From assembly GCA_020634895.1 (NCBI GenBank), contig JACKAV010000005.1:310001-374000 (forward strand): a stretch of DNA of 64,000 nucleotides, in the 5' to 3' direction. A program made the translations under genes and the position numbers. This document shows, piece by piece, positions 52,416 through 61,732 of this stretch. The notes under the pieces were generated by a model. It was not told the DNA's origin. It did no database searches and saw nothing but the letters and a program-made list of their open reading frames with translations. How positions within the stretch are numbered: the first letter of the stretch is position 1; every line of letters begins with the position of its first letter. Origin of the DNA: Anaerolineales bacterium (GTDB lineage Bacteria > Chloroflexota > Anaerolineae > Anaerolineales > Villigracilaceae).

Positions 52416-53426
52416 TTATTCCTGCGCTTCCTCCCTCAAGTTGTCGCTCCATTTGACGCCCTCACGCGCGAGATAGTACGCTCCCAACGCTGTGATGGGA
52501 ACCCACAACGCCACATGCAGGACAAGGGTATAGCCCGCCGCAACAGCCTGGTCCACGCCGTAGGCGGTGAGGACGGCAATGCCCGGCGCGTCGAAGGTGC
52601 CGATATAACCGGGCGCAGAGGGAATGGTCGTGGCAAGGTTGACGATACCGTTCATCAACATCAACGCAAAGAACGAGACGCTGAAATCGAAGGCATGCAT
52701 CACGAACCAGTATTTGCCCGTCTCCAACAGCCAGATGACCACCGAGGTCAGGAAGACCATCAACACGTTGAAGGGAGAACGAAGCGATGCAAGTCCATCC
52801 AAAAATTTGTGCATGATGCCGCTGAGCTTCTCGTGCATTCGGACAGGCGTCAGGCGTTCGATCATCCACGAACCGATCTTGATGGTGAACTGCGGGAACA
52901 TCGCAGCCAGCAAAAAGACCGCCAGCGCGCCGAGGAAGACTCCCGTCCCAATGATCGCCACCTGCTGGATGTTGCCCACAAAGCCGGATGCACCCGTGAG
53001 CTTTGCCAGCTCCGAAAGATTGACAAAGACGAATGCCAGCATCACGACGCCGTCGAAGATGCGTTCCACAATGATGGTCGCCAGTGAAGCGGAGATGGGC
53101 ACATCCTCCCGGCGCTTCAAGATGACCGCCCGCAGCACTTCCCCGGCGCGGGCTGGATAGATATTATTGCCCATATACCCAATGGTCGTGATGGGAAACA
53201 TGGTCTTCGTTGGGATCTTCTTGATGGGACCCAACAAATAATGCCAGCGCCACGCCCGCACCCACACGCCGATGAAATACACAAGAATACCCGGCACCAG
53301 CCAGATATAGTTCGCGCTTTGCATGGCGCCCCAGAAATCGCCGAGACGAAGTCCTCGTAACGCAAGCCATAAGAACAGGACGCTGATGAGCACCCCAAGC
53401 CAAAATTGCCACTTTTTCATTTGCAT
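52416..53426 (-). CDS. Lysylphosphatidylglycerol synthase transmembrane-like flippase (UPF0104)
   Basis: I start at ATG 53426 (MQMKKWQFWLGVLISVLFLW); an ATG two codons later is equally possible. 336 aa, about eight membrane helices with family texts MGNNIYPARAGEVLRAVIL, IFDGVVMLAFVFV, and SAPGYIGTFDAPGIAVLTAY. The family includes the MprF flippase part without the synthase; role likely lipid or glycolipid translocation. It is divergent from YitT with about 100 bases between the starts. Confidence 0.88.
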   Translation of the reverse strand: MQMKKWQFWLGVLISVLFLWLALRGLRLGDFWGAMQSANYIWLVPGILVYFIGVWVRAWRWHYLLGPIKKIPTKTMFPITTIGYMGNNIYPARAGEVLRAVILKRREDVPISASLATIIVERIFDGVVMLAFVFVNLSELAKLTGASGFVGNIQQVAIIGTGVFLGALAVFLLAAMFPQFTIKIGSWMIERLTPVRMHEKLSGIMHKFLDGLASLRSPFNVLMVFLTSVVIWLLETGKYWFVMHAFDFSVSFFALMLMNGIVNLATTIPSAPGYIGTFDAPGIAVLTAYGVDQAVAAGYTLVLHVALWVPITALGAYYLAREGVKWSDNLREEAQE

Positions 53427-53525
53427 AAGTGAGGATTTTACCAAAAGCGTAAGGTGATGGTTAGCCCCAAAATCCCTGTTTATAGACGCCTGTAATATAT
53501 AATTCCCGCCCTGAAAGGAACGTGA

Positions 53526-54410
53526 ATGAAACAATATCTCCCCACCATTAGAGATTATCTACTTATTATTCTGGCAAGCCTGATCGAAGCCGTCAGCCTG
53601 CGGCTGTTCTTCGTCCCGGCGAACCTTGCCTCCGGCGGTGTGAGCGGCATCGCGCAGTTGATCAATCACTTTACAGACTGGCCCATCGGCTTGATCGTGC
53701 TGCTCGGCAACATTCCGCTTTTTCTGCTGGGCTGGCGCTTCCTGGGCGGATTCAAATTCGCCATGCGCACCGCCGTTGCCATCATCACCTACTCGCTTTT
53801 CACCGACCTGTTATTGCGCATCCCCATTTTTGTTACATACTCTCAGATCCTCATCAACGACCTGCAGGGCGACATCTTTCTCAACTCGCTGTACGGCGCG
53901 ATCATCAGCGGTATCGGCTATGGACTGGTCTACCGCGCGCGCGGCACCAGCGGCGGTTCGGACATCCTTGCGCGCATCCTCAACAACTGGCGCGGCATTT
54001 CGATGACCCAAAGCTATCTCGTTGTGGATACGGCTGTGATCCTCTCGGCAGGATTCGTCTTCGGCTGGAAGGAAGCGCTTTATGCCATGATCGCCCTTTA
54101 CGTCAGCGGACTTGTGGCGGAGACTGTGCTCGAAGGCGGCGGGACCGTCCGCTCGGCGCTGATCATCACATCCAAAGCCGAAGACGTACGCAAACGCGTC
54201 ATCGACGAGATGGAACGCGGCATCACTTATATAGAAGGGCGCGGCGGCTATACGGGCAGTGCGCGTCCGATCTTGTATTCGGTCATCACCCGCGCGGAGG
54301 TGGCTTATCTCAAAGCCATCGTCCACGAAACCGACCCTGAAGCCTTTATGGTCATCGGGGTCGCGCATGAAGCCTTGGGCGAAGGCTTCAAACCGCTGAA
54401 GGGTCGTTAA
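53526..54410 (+). CDS. YitT family membrane protein (DUF161/DUF2179)
   Basis: 294 aa, GGAA ribosome site before ATG 53526. Five or six membrane helices (PANLASGGVSGIAQLINHFT is the YitT signature, ARGTSGGSDILARILNNWRG) then a cytoplasmic DUF2179 domain (GITYIEGRGGYTGSARPILY). Function not known in general; a few homologs affect amino-acid or metal handling. One of the few plus-strand genes. Confidence 0.9.
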   Translation: MKQYLPTIRDYLLIILASLIEAVSLRLFFVPANLASGGVSGIAQLINHFTDWPIGLIVLLGNIPLFLLGWRFLGGFKFAMRTAVAIITYSLFTDLLLRIPIFVTYSQILINDLQGDIFLNSLYGAIISGIGYGLVYRARGTSGGSDILARILNNWRGISMTQSYLVVDTAVILSAGFVFGWKEALYAMIALYVSGLVAETVLEGGGTVRSALIITSKAEDVRKRVIDEMERGITYIEGRGGYTGSARPILYSVITRAEVAYLKAIVHETDPEAFMVIGVAHEALGEGFKPLKGR

Positions 54411-54414
54411 CGAA

Positions 54415-54455
54415 AAAGACGAGGTCATAATGACCTCGTCTTTCATTTTTTATTT
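54415..54455. terminator. Bidirectional intrinsic terminator between yitT-like gene and era
   Basis: Perfect 13-bp stem (54415-54427 with 54431-54443, 3-base loop) with a T-tract after it on the plus strand and an A-tract before it, so it can end both the plus-strand YitT gene and the minus-strand era operon. Confidence 0.9.
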
Positions 54456-55349
54456 TTTCTTCCCATACCCCAATTGTTTCAACATGTTCGGGTCGTTGCG
54501 CCAATCTTTCGAGACCTTCACGCGCAGTTCCAAAAATATTCTGTGCCCGCCCATTTCTTCGATCTCTTTTCGCGCGGCGCTCCCGATGGCTTTCAACATC
54601 TTTCCACTTTCGCCGATGACGATTCCCTTTTGAGACTCGCGCTCCACGAAGATCGTCGCAGCGATGTACGCCATGCCGTTGTCGCGTTCCTTGAACTCGT
54701 CGATGCGGATTGCCATTCCGTGCGGAACTTCATCGCGCAGTTTGATAAGACACGCCTCGCGGATGAGGTCGCCTGCGATCTCTTTTTCATACAGGTCCGT
54801 GATCTGCTCTTCGGGATATTCCGCCTCTCGCTCAGGGACAGCCTGAATCAGCGCTTCAAGCAGTTCGCCCAGCCCAAGCCTCTGCGCCGCGGAAATGCGC
54901 ATGACCGAAGCGTTTGACGTTAGCTCCGCATACTCCTTCTCGCGCGCGGACAGATCATCGGGTTGCACCAGGTCTATTTTGTTAAGCACCAGCATGCGGG
55001 GAGTCCGAGGCGAAACGCTTTTGAGAAGGGTAGAGATGTTCACGTCTTCATCCGTTGGGTGAGTCGACGCATCCACCAGCCAGAGGATCAAGTCCACGCC
55101 ATCGAGGGCTTCCTGCGCTTCCTGATTGAGGAACTCGCCGAGTTTGTGTTTGGCGTTGTGGATGCCGGGCGTGTCGACGAAAATAAGCTGGGCATGTTCG
55201 AGTGTGAGAATGCCAAGCTGACGTTTGCGCGTGGTCTGCGGGCGCGGCGAGACAGCCGCGATCTTCTGACCGAGCAGCGCGTTGAGCAAAGTGGATTTGC
55301 CGACATTCGGGTGACCGATGACGGCGATAAAACCGGAACGATGATTCAT
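54450..55349 (-). CDS. era: Era GTPase
   Basis: 299 aa. G motifs: AVIGHPNVGKSTLLNALLGQ (G1), RKRQLGILTLEHAQLIFVDT (G2 with G3 DTPGIHN), LNKIDLV (G4), ISAAQ (G5), then a KH domain with VIGESGKMLKAIGSAARKEI and the C-terminal KVSKDWRNDPNMLKQLGYGK. Era acts in 30S ribosome assembly by binding 16S rRNA 3' end. Its ATG shares one base with the stop of elp3. Confidence 0.95.
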   Translation of the reverse strand: MNHRSGFIAVIGHPNVGKSTLLNALLGQKIAAVSPRPQTTRKRQLGILTLEHAQLIFVDTPGIHNAKHKLGEFLNQEAQEALDGVDLILWLVDASTHPTDEDVNISTLLKSVSPRTPRMLVLNKIDLVQPDDLSAREKEYAELTSNASVMRISAAQRLGLGELLEALIQAVPEREAEYPEEQITDLYEKEIAGDLIREACLIKLRDEVPHGMAIRIDEFKERDNGMAYIAATIFVERESQKGIVIGESGKMLKAIGSAARKEIEEMGGHRIFLELRVKVSKDWRNDPNMLKQLGYGKKK

Positions 55350-56992
55350 TATATTTTTTTCACCAGATAATATTCTCCGCGTTCGAAGCCGCGGTCGAGA
55401 TAATAATGACGCGTGCCCACCGCCGAAATGACGGCGAGTTTGCCGAACCCTTTTTGTTTGGCGATGCTTTCCGCCTCTTCGAGCAGACGGGTTCCAAGCC
55501 CCACATGCTGCGCCGCACCGGATTTCTCCGCGCCCACCGCAAGGGATTGTCCGTAGACGTGCACCTCGCGGATCAATGCCGCGCCGTCGAGGTCGCTCAT
55601 GCCGGTATCAGGAGATTCAGCCGAAGGCAGCGAGAGGCGGATGAATCCCGCCACTTTATCATCAACAGAATTGAAGGAAATAAAATGCTCCTCGGCTTTT
55701 CCGGCGGGATAGACGAGATCGTCCAGCGTGAGTTCATCCAACTCAACGGCTTTGCCCTTCACTTCGCGGCAGCGGATGCACTGACAGCGTGTGCCGCGCT
55801 TCTTCATTTCGGTATGCACATCCTGACGCAGGCTCGTGCGGCGATTCCCTTCCACAACGTTGTTGCCCGGAATATCGCGGATGACGCGGTTCACGCGGCA
55901 ATATCGCGGAATGGACGGCTTGATATCCGCAATGAGGTCGATGAGTTCCTCGGTGGTGTAAGGCGTGAACTCGCCGCGCTGCCAGTATTCATATAGTTCG
56001 GCGTTGGCAAGCAATTGGTTGGGATAGATCTTTATCTCGTCGGGGCAGAAGTCCTGCCACATGCGGGCAAAATCCTCGCGGTCAGATTGCGGCGTGGCGC
56101 CTAAAAGATTCGGCATCCAATGCAGGACGATCTTGAAACCGGCGGCGCGCAGCAATGCGGTGGCTTGACGTGTACTCTCTACATCGTGTCCGCGTTTGTT
56201 GATGTCGAGGATGTGGTCGTCGAAACTCTGCGCGCCCATCTGCACCTTGGTCACGCCGAGATGACGCAGCCAGCGCAGTTCATCGGGATTGATCTCGTCC
56301 GGTCGCGTTTCGATGACCAGACCCACATTGCGGTGATGAGTCGTTTCGTTGACGGTGTGGAGTTCGGAAAATTTGGAGGGGTCTAATAATTCCTGCCGCT
56401 GCGGCTCGACGGCGGGAAGCTGCTCGGTTTGATTCATGGCGTCGAAACAGCGACCGATGAACCATTCCTGATAATCGCGCCGATAGGACGACCATGTTCC
56501 GCCCAAAATGAGCAGTTCGATCTTATCAGTGGGATGCCCCAAATTCTTCAAGGCGCGGATGCGCGAGACCACCTGCGTGAATGGATCGAACTTATGCTCA
56601 AGCGCGCGCATCGCGCCCGGTTCATCGGGCAGATAACTCTTGGGCATACGGACGTCCGTTGGGCAAAAGATGCACTTCCCCGGGCAGGGATACGGCTTGG
56701 TCAGCACCGTCACCGTGGTCACGCCGGAGAGCGTCCGCATCGGCTTCATGCGGATCCTTTCCAACAGGGCGGCATCCGGTTCCATTTCGCCGGATTCGAC
56801 CATCTGTTTATAGGCGGCGACCAGCGCGGCTTTGTTCAGGTACCCGCCGCCCTCCAGCGGATGATGCCGTATCAGCGTCATCACATCCTCCCCTTCGCGG
56901 ATGCGGTTAAGCAGAAAATGCGCCAATTCCAATTTTTGGGGAGTCAGCGCGTTGATCTTCTTCCAGCGTTGTCGTTTCTCGGTAAATTCCAT
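55349..56992 (-). CDS. Elp3-like tRNA wobble-uridine modification enzyme (radical SAM + GNAT)
   Basis: 547 aa. N-terminal RNA-binding helix, then radical SAM core with cluster motif CPGKCIFCPTDVRMPKSY, LRWLRHLGVTKVQMGAQSFD, and C-terminal GNAT acetyltransferase (AQHVGLGTRLLEEAESIAKQ, TRHYYLDRGFERGEYYLVKK). This matches bacterial Elp3 such as the structurally studied Dehalococcoides protein, which makes the cm5U precursor at tRNA position 34. It is one operon with era and close to a Trm9-like methyltransferase, supporting tRNA modification. Confidence 0.93.
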   Translation of the reverse strand: MEFTEKRQRWKKINALTPQKLELAHFLLNRIREGEDVMTLIRHHPLEGGGYLNKAALVAAYKQMVESGEMEPDAALLERIRMKPMRTLSGVTTVTVLTKPYPCPGKCIFCPTDVRMPKSYLPDEPGAMRALEHKFDPFTQVVSRIRALKNLGHPTDKIELLILGGTWSSYRRDYQEWFIGRCFDAMNQTEQLPAVEPQRQELLDPSKFSELHTVNETTHHRNVGLVIETRPDEINPDELRWLRHLGVTKVQMGAQSFDDHILDINKRGHDVESTRQATALLRAAGFKIVLHWMPNLLGATPQSDREDFARMWQDFCPDEIKIYPNQLLANAELYEYWQRGEFTPYTTEELIDLIADIKPSIPRYCRVNRVIRDIPGNNVVEGNRRTSLRQDVHTEMKKRGTRCQCIRCREVKGKAVELDELTLDDLVYPAGKAEEHFISFNSVDDKVAGFIRLSLPSAESPDTGMSDLDGAALIREVHVYGQSLAVGAEKSGAAQHVGLGTRLLEEAESIAKQKGFGKLAVISAVGTRHYYLDRGFERGEYYLVKKI

Positions 56993-57016
56993 AACACTAA
57001 ATCTACAGTCGTGCCT

Positions 57017-57760
57017 TTATTTTATCGCCAACTCGAATTCCTTTTCGACTTCGGCAATATCCTTTTTGTTGAACATATTCGTGTGCAGACCGCATTCCAC
57101 TTTTCCGCGGCCCGCCCAGCGCCCGGCGCGCTCATCCTCATCGACGCCGATGGCGACGGTGCATGGCGCACAGCCAACGCTGCGGTAGCCCTTGTCGTAC
57201 AACGGATGCGTCGGCAGGTCATACTCCACAGCATAGTGCTGCACATCCGCCCTGGTCCAATTCAGCAGCGGATTGACCTTCAGCAAACCGTCTTCCTGCA
57301 ATTCCAGAATTTTGGCATTGGCGCGGATCGAAGTCTGGTCGCGGCGGATGCCTGATATCCACGCCTTCACATCCTTCAATGCCCTCTGCATCGGCTGGAC
57401 CTTGTGAAGGTAACAGCACAGGTTCGGGTCTTCGACAGGCAGCTTGCGGACATTCCTGCGCGCGAACACATCCCAGCGTTCATCGCGGTACAGGTCGATG
57501 ACGTTTATCATCCACTCCGAAGCCAGCCACTCGCGAAACACCAGAGTCTCCCAAAAATGATAACCGGTATCGATGAAGAAGACCGGCAGGCTTTGTTTAA
57601 CCTCAAGCGCCATGTGCAGCAACGGCATGGACTGGGTCTGGAACGACGAGCTCATCGCGATCTCGGGCCAGAACGCATCCACCGCCCAGCGGATGATCTC
57701 CTGCGGGGTCTTCGTCTCGAACTCCTGCGAAAGTTCTTCGATCTCATGCGTCGAAAACAT
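57017..57760 (-). CDS. cysH: Adenylyl-sulfate / phosphoadenylyl-sulfate reductase
   Basis: 247 aa. SMSSSFQTQSMPLLHM is the PP-loop region for the nucleotide; RDQTSIRANAKILE, VGCAPCTVAIGVDEDERAGR and KVECGLHTN are family motifs. The CC (residues about 130-131, LCCYLHK) and CxPC pairs bind a 4Fe-4S cluster, which points to the APS reductase type rather than the PAPS type. It reduces activated sulfate to sulfite for cysteine synthesis. Confidence 0.92.
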   Translation of the reverse strand: MFSTHEIEELSQEFETKTPQEIIRWAVDAFWPEIAMSSSFQTQSMPLLHMALEVKQSLPVFFIDTGYHFWETLVFREWLASEWMINVIDLYRDERWDVFARRNVRKLPVEDPNLCCYLHKVQPMQRALKDVKAWISGIRRDQTSIRANAKILELQEDGLLKVNPLLNWTRADVQHYAVEYDLPTHPLYDKGYRSVGCAPCTVAIGVDEDERAGRWAGRGKVECGLHTNMFNKKDIAEVEKEFELAIK

Positions 57761-57797
57761 GCGGAGATTATACCCAGTATGGTCTTATAATCCCGCC

Positions 57798-58514
57798 ATG
57801 GAATCGCAGATTGCAAAACAGTTAATCGAACTAAACCGCAAGTTCTACGATCAATTCGGCGCGTCATTCTCCGCCACCCGCCAGCGCTTGCAGCCCGGCG
57901 TGAAGAAAATCATCGCAACGATTCAGGCGGATGACTCCGTCCTTGACCTTGGATGCGGCAACGGATTTTTCCTGCGCGAGTTGCACAACAGCGGAAACCA
58001 AGCCGCGCTTCTCGGCGTGGACTTCAGCCTGCCCATGCTCCATGAAGCGGAATCCACGCCGGAGGTTGGGTTCCTCACCGCCGATATCACCAACCTTGCA
58101 TCCGTCCGCGGGCGGCTGGAAACGGCAAACGGCTGGAACGTCATCACCATGTTCGCAGCGCTGCACCACATTCCATCGAACGAAATTCGTCTGGATATTC
58201 TGCGGACGGTCAAGTCGCTGCTCGCGCCAGAAGGCAGGTTCATCCTTTCGAACTGGCAGTTCCTGAACAGCGATAAACTAAAAGCACGCATCCAGCCGTG
58301 GAGCCGTGTTGGGCTTTCCGATAGCGATGTGGACGATGGCGATTATCTGCTCGACTGGCGCAGCGGCGGCGAAGGGCTGCGATACGCGCATCAGTTCTCA
58401 GCGGAGGAACTGCTTGGGCTGGCAGAGCAGGTTCAAATGAAGGTCGAGGCGGGGTTTTTGTCCGATGGGGAAAACGGCAGGTTGGGGTTGTACCAGGTCT
58501 GGTCAAACACTTAG
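57798..58514 (+). CDS. SAM-dependent methyltransferase, Trm9-like
   Basis: I start at ATG 57798 (MESQIAKQLIELNRKFYDQF); the frame extends upstream only through cysH. 238 aa class I methyltransferase: DDSVLDLGCGNGFFLREL (SAM site), LGVDFSLPMLHEA, ADITNLA, NVITMFAALHHIPS. The C-terminal text DVDDGDYLLDWRSGG and GLRYAHQFSAEELLGLAEQV resembles Trm9/ALKBH8 methyltransferases that complete mcm5U on tRNA wobble uridine after Elp3 makes cm5U. With Elp3 only 0.8 kb away, this is a reasonable functional pairing but remains inference. Confidence 0.72.
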   Translation: MESQIAKQLIELNRKFYDQFGASFSATRQRLQPGVKKIIATIQADDSVLDLGCGNGFFLRELHNSGNQAALLGVDFSLPMLHEAESTPEVGFLTADITNLASVRGRLETANGWNVITMFAALHHIPSNEIRLDILRTVKSLLAPEGRFILSNWQFLNSDKLKARIQPWSRVGLSDSDVDDGDYLLDWRSGGEGLRYAHQFSAEELLGLAEQVQMKVEAGFLSDGENGRLGLYQVWSNT

Positions 58515-61500
58515 CGAACCACAATGACCTGATTCCTTCCGGCGTTCTTTGCCAGATAAAGCGCTTCGTCGGCGCGTTCGATCAATGAGTGCAGGTCATC
58601 TTTCTTTTTTGCCTCCGCAACACCGATGCTGGATGTAATGCGGATCTCACCCGTATCCGTTGTGAACGGATTGGACATGATGGAAATGCGCAGTCGTTCG
58701 GCGATAAATGAGGCGGCTTCAAGGTTCGTTTCGGTCAGGAGGACGACGAACTCTTCACCGCCATACCTGCACACCAGATCCGTGGTGCGCGAGTTACGAA
58801 GGCAGCGCTGCGCAAGCTGGTGAAGGACCTGGTCGCCGACGGGATGCCCGTGCTGGTCGTTGACCTTTTTAAAATGATCGATGTCGAACATTAGCATGCT
58901 GAAAGGGCGGTTGATGCGGCGCGAACGTTGGAATTCGAATTCCCCCAGTTGGAATAAACCGCGGCGGTTGTATACGCCGGTCAGCGCATCGGTCAGCGCC
59001 TGTGTCTGCGTCTCCTGATAGAGGCGCGCATTATCCAATGCCACAGCGACCTGATTCGCAAACTCCATTGCCACGTTGATATCTTCCTCTTTGAAATGGT
59101 TGTTTTCGGCGCTGTCGGCTGCGAGCAGGCCAATGATCCGCTCGTTGACGATCAAAGGCACGCCAAGCCATGAATGAATATGGTCGTGCGGCGGATGCCT
59201 GAATTCTTCGTACACCTTTGCGGCTTCGGTCAGGCGGTAGGGTTTGCCGGTTTCTATTACCACGCTGTTGGGGTTGGGTCCGGGAATCTTGAAACGAACG
59301 CCGATCACATCATCAGGATTCGTCCACCCGCGCCCGCCGACAATTACCAGTTCTTTTTGACCGTCAGTTGCCTCCAACATTTGCACAGAGGCGCTGTCAT
59401 ATGGAAGGACCTGGTTGAGCTGCACCAAAATATGCTCGACCGCTTCTTTCAATTCGAGTTGTTTGGCGACTGCCAGTCCGGCTTTACGCAGCGTTTCGGA
59501 CGTATCCGCCCGGCGTCTTGCATCGTCCACAGCCTGGAATTTTTCGAGCGCAAGGGCGATCAGGTCGCCAGCCTGTTCGCTGATGGATATCTCATCCGAG
59601 GTAAATTCATGACGCGTGTCAAATGAAAGCAGGACGGCGCCCAGTTTTTTCTGGTTGGCGATCAGGGGCAGCACCAACACCGAGACAGAGGGAAAATTCT
59701 TCGTAACCTCGACATCGGCGTACGGCGTGTTCTCTATATCTTCAATGATAAGGGTATGCCCTATCTGCAGGACAGAATCAGTAAACGTGTGCTGCCCGGG
59801 CTTGGTCGAAAAACTGGAATATTCGGCACTGTCTATCCCATAGGCTGCCACCGGGATCGTATGCTGTTCTGTTTCGCTCCACAGTGTAATGAAACAGCCG
59901 TCCGCGCCGATCAATTTACCGAGGTTATCCACAACTGTCTGTGCCATCCCCACAACGCTGTCTGCCTGCAGGGATGTCTTTACGATCCGATTCAACATAT
60001 CCAACGCTTTTTGGCGCCGGGCAACTTTTTGTTCGGCACGGGCGCGCGCTTCCGTGGCGCCGATGATGCTGGCGGCGGCATTGAACGCATCCAATTCGAT
60101 ATCGGTCCACAGGCGTTCCTTCAGGCACTGGTCGAACATCAGAAAGCCCCACCAATATCTTTCCGCAAAGATCGGGATGACGGCAATGGAAAGGCTGCCC
60201 AATTGCTTCAAAAACTGCTGTTCCTCGACAGGGAAGTCTCTTACCAGACCATAAATCGATACCCCATGTGACAAGGTTCGTTCCCATCGCTTAAACCCTG
60301 CCTGGGTCAGCGGCACATGTTGAAGGTTTGGATTATCGATCTGTGATTCGATCCCTTCAGCGAACCATTCATAGCACAGACTTGAATAGAGGACCCTGTC
60401 CTCGCCGAGGTAGTTGACAGCCAGGATCACCCGGCTCGCTTCGGCGGCACGCCCCAGCTTTCCAAGCACGTTTGGAATGTTCTGCTCCCAGGTGGAGATC
60501 TTCAAAAAACTTTCCGCCGCATGATTGATGGATGACATGATCGCTTCGCGGCGACTCAATGCCATTTCCGCTTCGCTGCGCTCGGTAATGTCGTGCAGGA
60601 TGACCATACTGTTGACATTCCCCTGCGCATCCTGCCTCAATGGAAAGATCGGGGATACGTTCACTTCATAGACCTTTTCCCCGTCGTCATCTTCGATCTT
60701 TATTTCACCCTGCCCTTCGCCCATATAAAGATACGGCTTCAGTTCATTGAAGAACGGCGCAGACACATGAATGAGGGGTTGACCCAATGTCTCCCCATCA
60801 TCATCGTGGAATAGCTCCCCGGCTATCGGGTTGATGTAAAGGATGCGCTGTTCGGCATCCAGAACGACCACGCCGTCTTTCATATTCTTTATCATCGCGG
60901 ACTGTTCCGGCGGGAGGATATCCAACAGATGATATTTGAAGATCGCCCAGAACAATCCCAGCGCGGTTGGGAGAAAGAACAACGGGGTCAGGTCCAAATC
61001 CTCGATGGGACCTGCGCCGGTGACGTAGATCACGCTTCCCACGAGGGGGAATAGAATGCTCAGGATCACAAAACTGATCTGCACGCGGTAGATTCCCGCA
61101 CGGTGCAACAGTTCCATGATCAGCATGATGCTCGCGATCAACAACAGGGCATAAGAATACAGTGTATGCGCCCAGAACATCCATTTATAGTGAAGGGATA
61201 ACAGAAGCAGCCCGTGCGACGCCATGATAGATTCGCCGTTCCACATGAGGTGATGAAACGGATTCGTCCACACCAGAATGAGCGTCAGGATCGGCAATAT
61301 CCAGATGAGCAGCTTTATACGGGGCGTCAGCAAATGACTGCTGCCCGTATATTCAAAGGCAAAGAACAACATATACACCGGCACCGCTACAATACCGATA
61401 TATTCGAACTGTGTACAAATTATTTTGATGATGGTGTTTGGGAAGAAAAGTTCCAGGCTGTACACAAACGACCATAGCGACATACCAACCATTACCCACG

Positions 61501-61618
61501 CGAATGGGGTTACCGCCAGGGCAGGTCTTTTGCGCCAGGCGATCAAGCCCAACCAGGCATAAGGTATTGCCGCTATAAGATAGATTAGCGGAACTTGTAC
61601 GTTCAACATTAAAAGCAT
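58511..61618 (-). CDS. Membrane GGDEF protein with PAS and GAF domains
   Basis: 1035 aa. About seven membrane helices (residues 1-225, histidine-kinase N-terminal 7TM type), a PAS domain (NMKDGVVVLDAEQRILYINP), three GAF-like domains (about 360-860) and a C-terminal GGDEF domain with the intact active site CRYGGEEFVVLL, so active c-di-GMP synthesis is likely. It converges with the methyltransferase gene with a four-base overlap of stops. Confidence 0.92.
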   Translation of the reverse strand: MLLMLNVQVPLIYLIAAIPYAWLGLIAWRKRPALAVTPFAWVMVGMSLWSFVYSLELFFPNTIIKIICTQFEYIGIVAVPVYMLFFAFEYTGSSHLLTPRIKLLIWILPILTLILVWTNPFHHLMWNGESIMASHGLLLLSLHYKWMFWAHTLYSYALLLIASIMLIMELLHRAGIYRVQISFVILSILFPLVGSVIYVTGAGPIEDLDLTPLFFLPTALGLFWAIFKYHLLDILPPEQSAMIKNMKDGVVVLDAEQRILYINPIAGELFHDDDGETLGQPLIHVSAPFFNELKPYLYMGEGQGEIKIEDDDGEKVYEVNVSPIFPLRQDAQGNVNSMVILHDITERSEAEMALSRREAIMSSINHAAESFLKISTWEQNIPNVLGKLGRAAEASRVILAVNYLGEDRVLYSSLCYEWFAEGIESQIDNPNLQHVPLTQAGFKRWERTLSHGVSIYGLVRDFPVEEQQFLKQLGSLSIAVIPIFAERYWWGFLMFDQCLKERLWTDIELDAFNAAASIIGATEARARAEQKVARRQKALDMLNRIVKTSLQADSVVGMAQTVVDNLGKLIGADGCFITLWSETEQHTIPVAAYGIDSAEYSSFSTKPGQHTFTDSVLQIGHTLIIEDIENTPYADVEVTKNFPSVSVLVLPLIANQKKLGAVLLSFDTRHEFTSDEISISEQAGDLIALALEKFQAVDDARRRADTSETLRKAGLAVAKQLELKEAVEHILVQLNQVLPYDSASVQMLEATDGQKELVIVGGRGWTNPDDVIGVRFKIPGPNPNSVVIETGKPYRLTEAAKVYEEFRHPPHDHIHSWLGVPLIVNERIIGLLAADSAENNHFKEEDINVAMEFANQVAVALDNARLYQETQTQALTDALTGVYNRRGLFQLGEFEFQRSRRINRPFSMLMFDIDHFKKVNDQHGHPVGDQVLHQLAQRCLRNSRTTDLVCRYGGEEFVVLLTETNLEAASFIAERLRISIMSNPFTTDTGEIRITSSIGVAEAKKKDDLHSLIERADEALYLAKNAGRNQVIVVR

Positions 61619-61732
61619 AATGTTCTTACTAATATTCTATTATTGGTATACGCATATGTCATTACAAATGTCTAACAAACCGAAAAAACCTTCACATTTG
61701 TAAACACGTGTCAAGACACCTTCGACTTCCAA

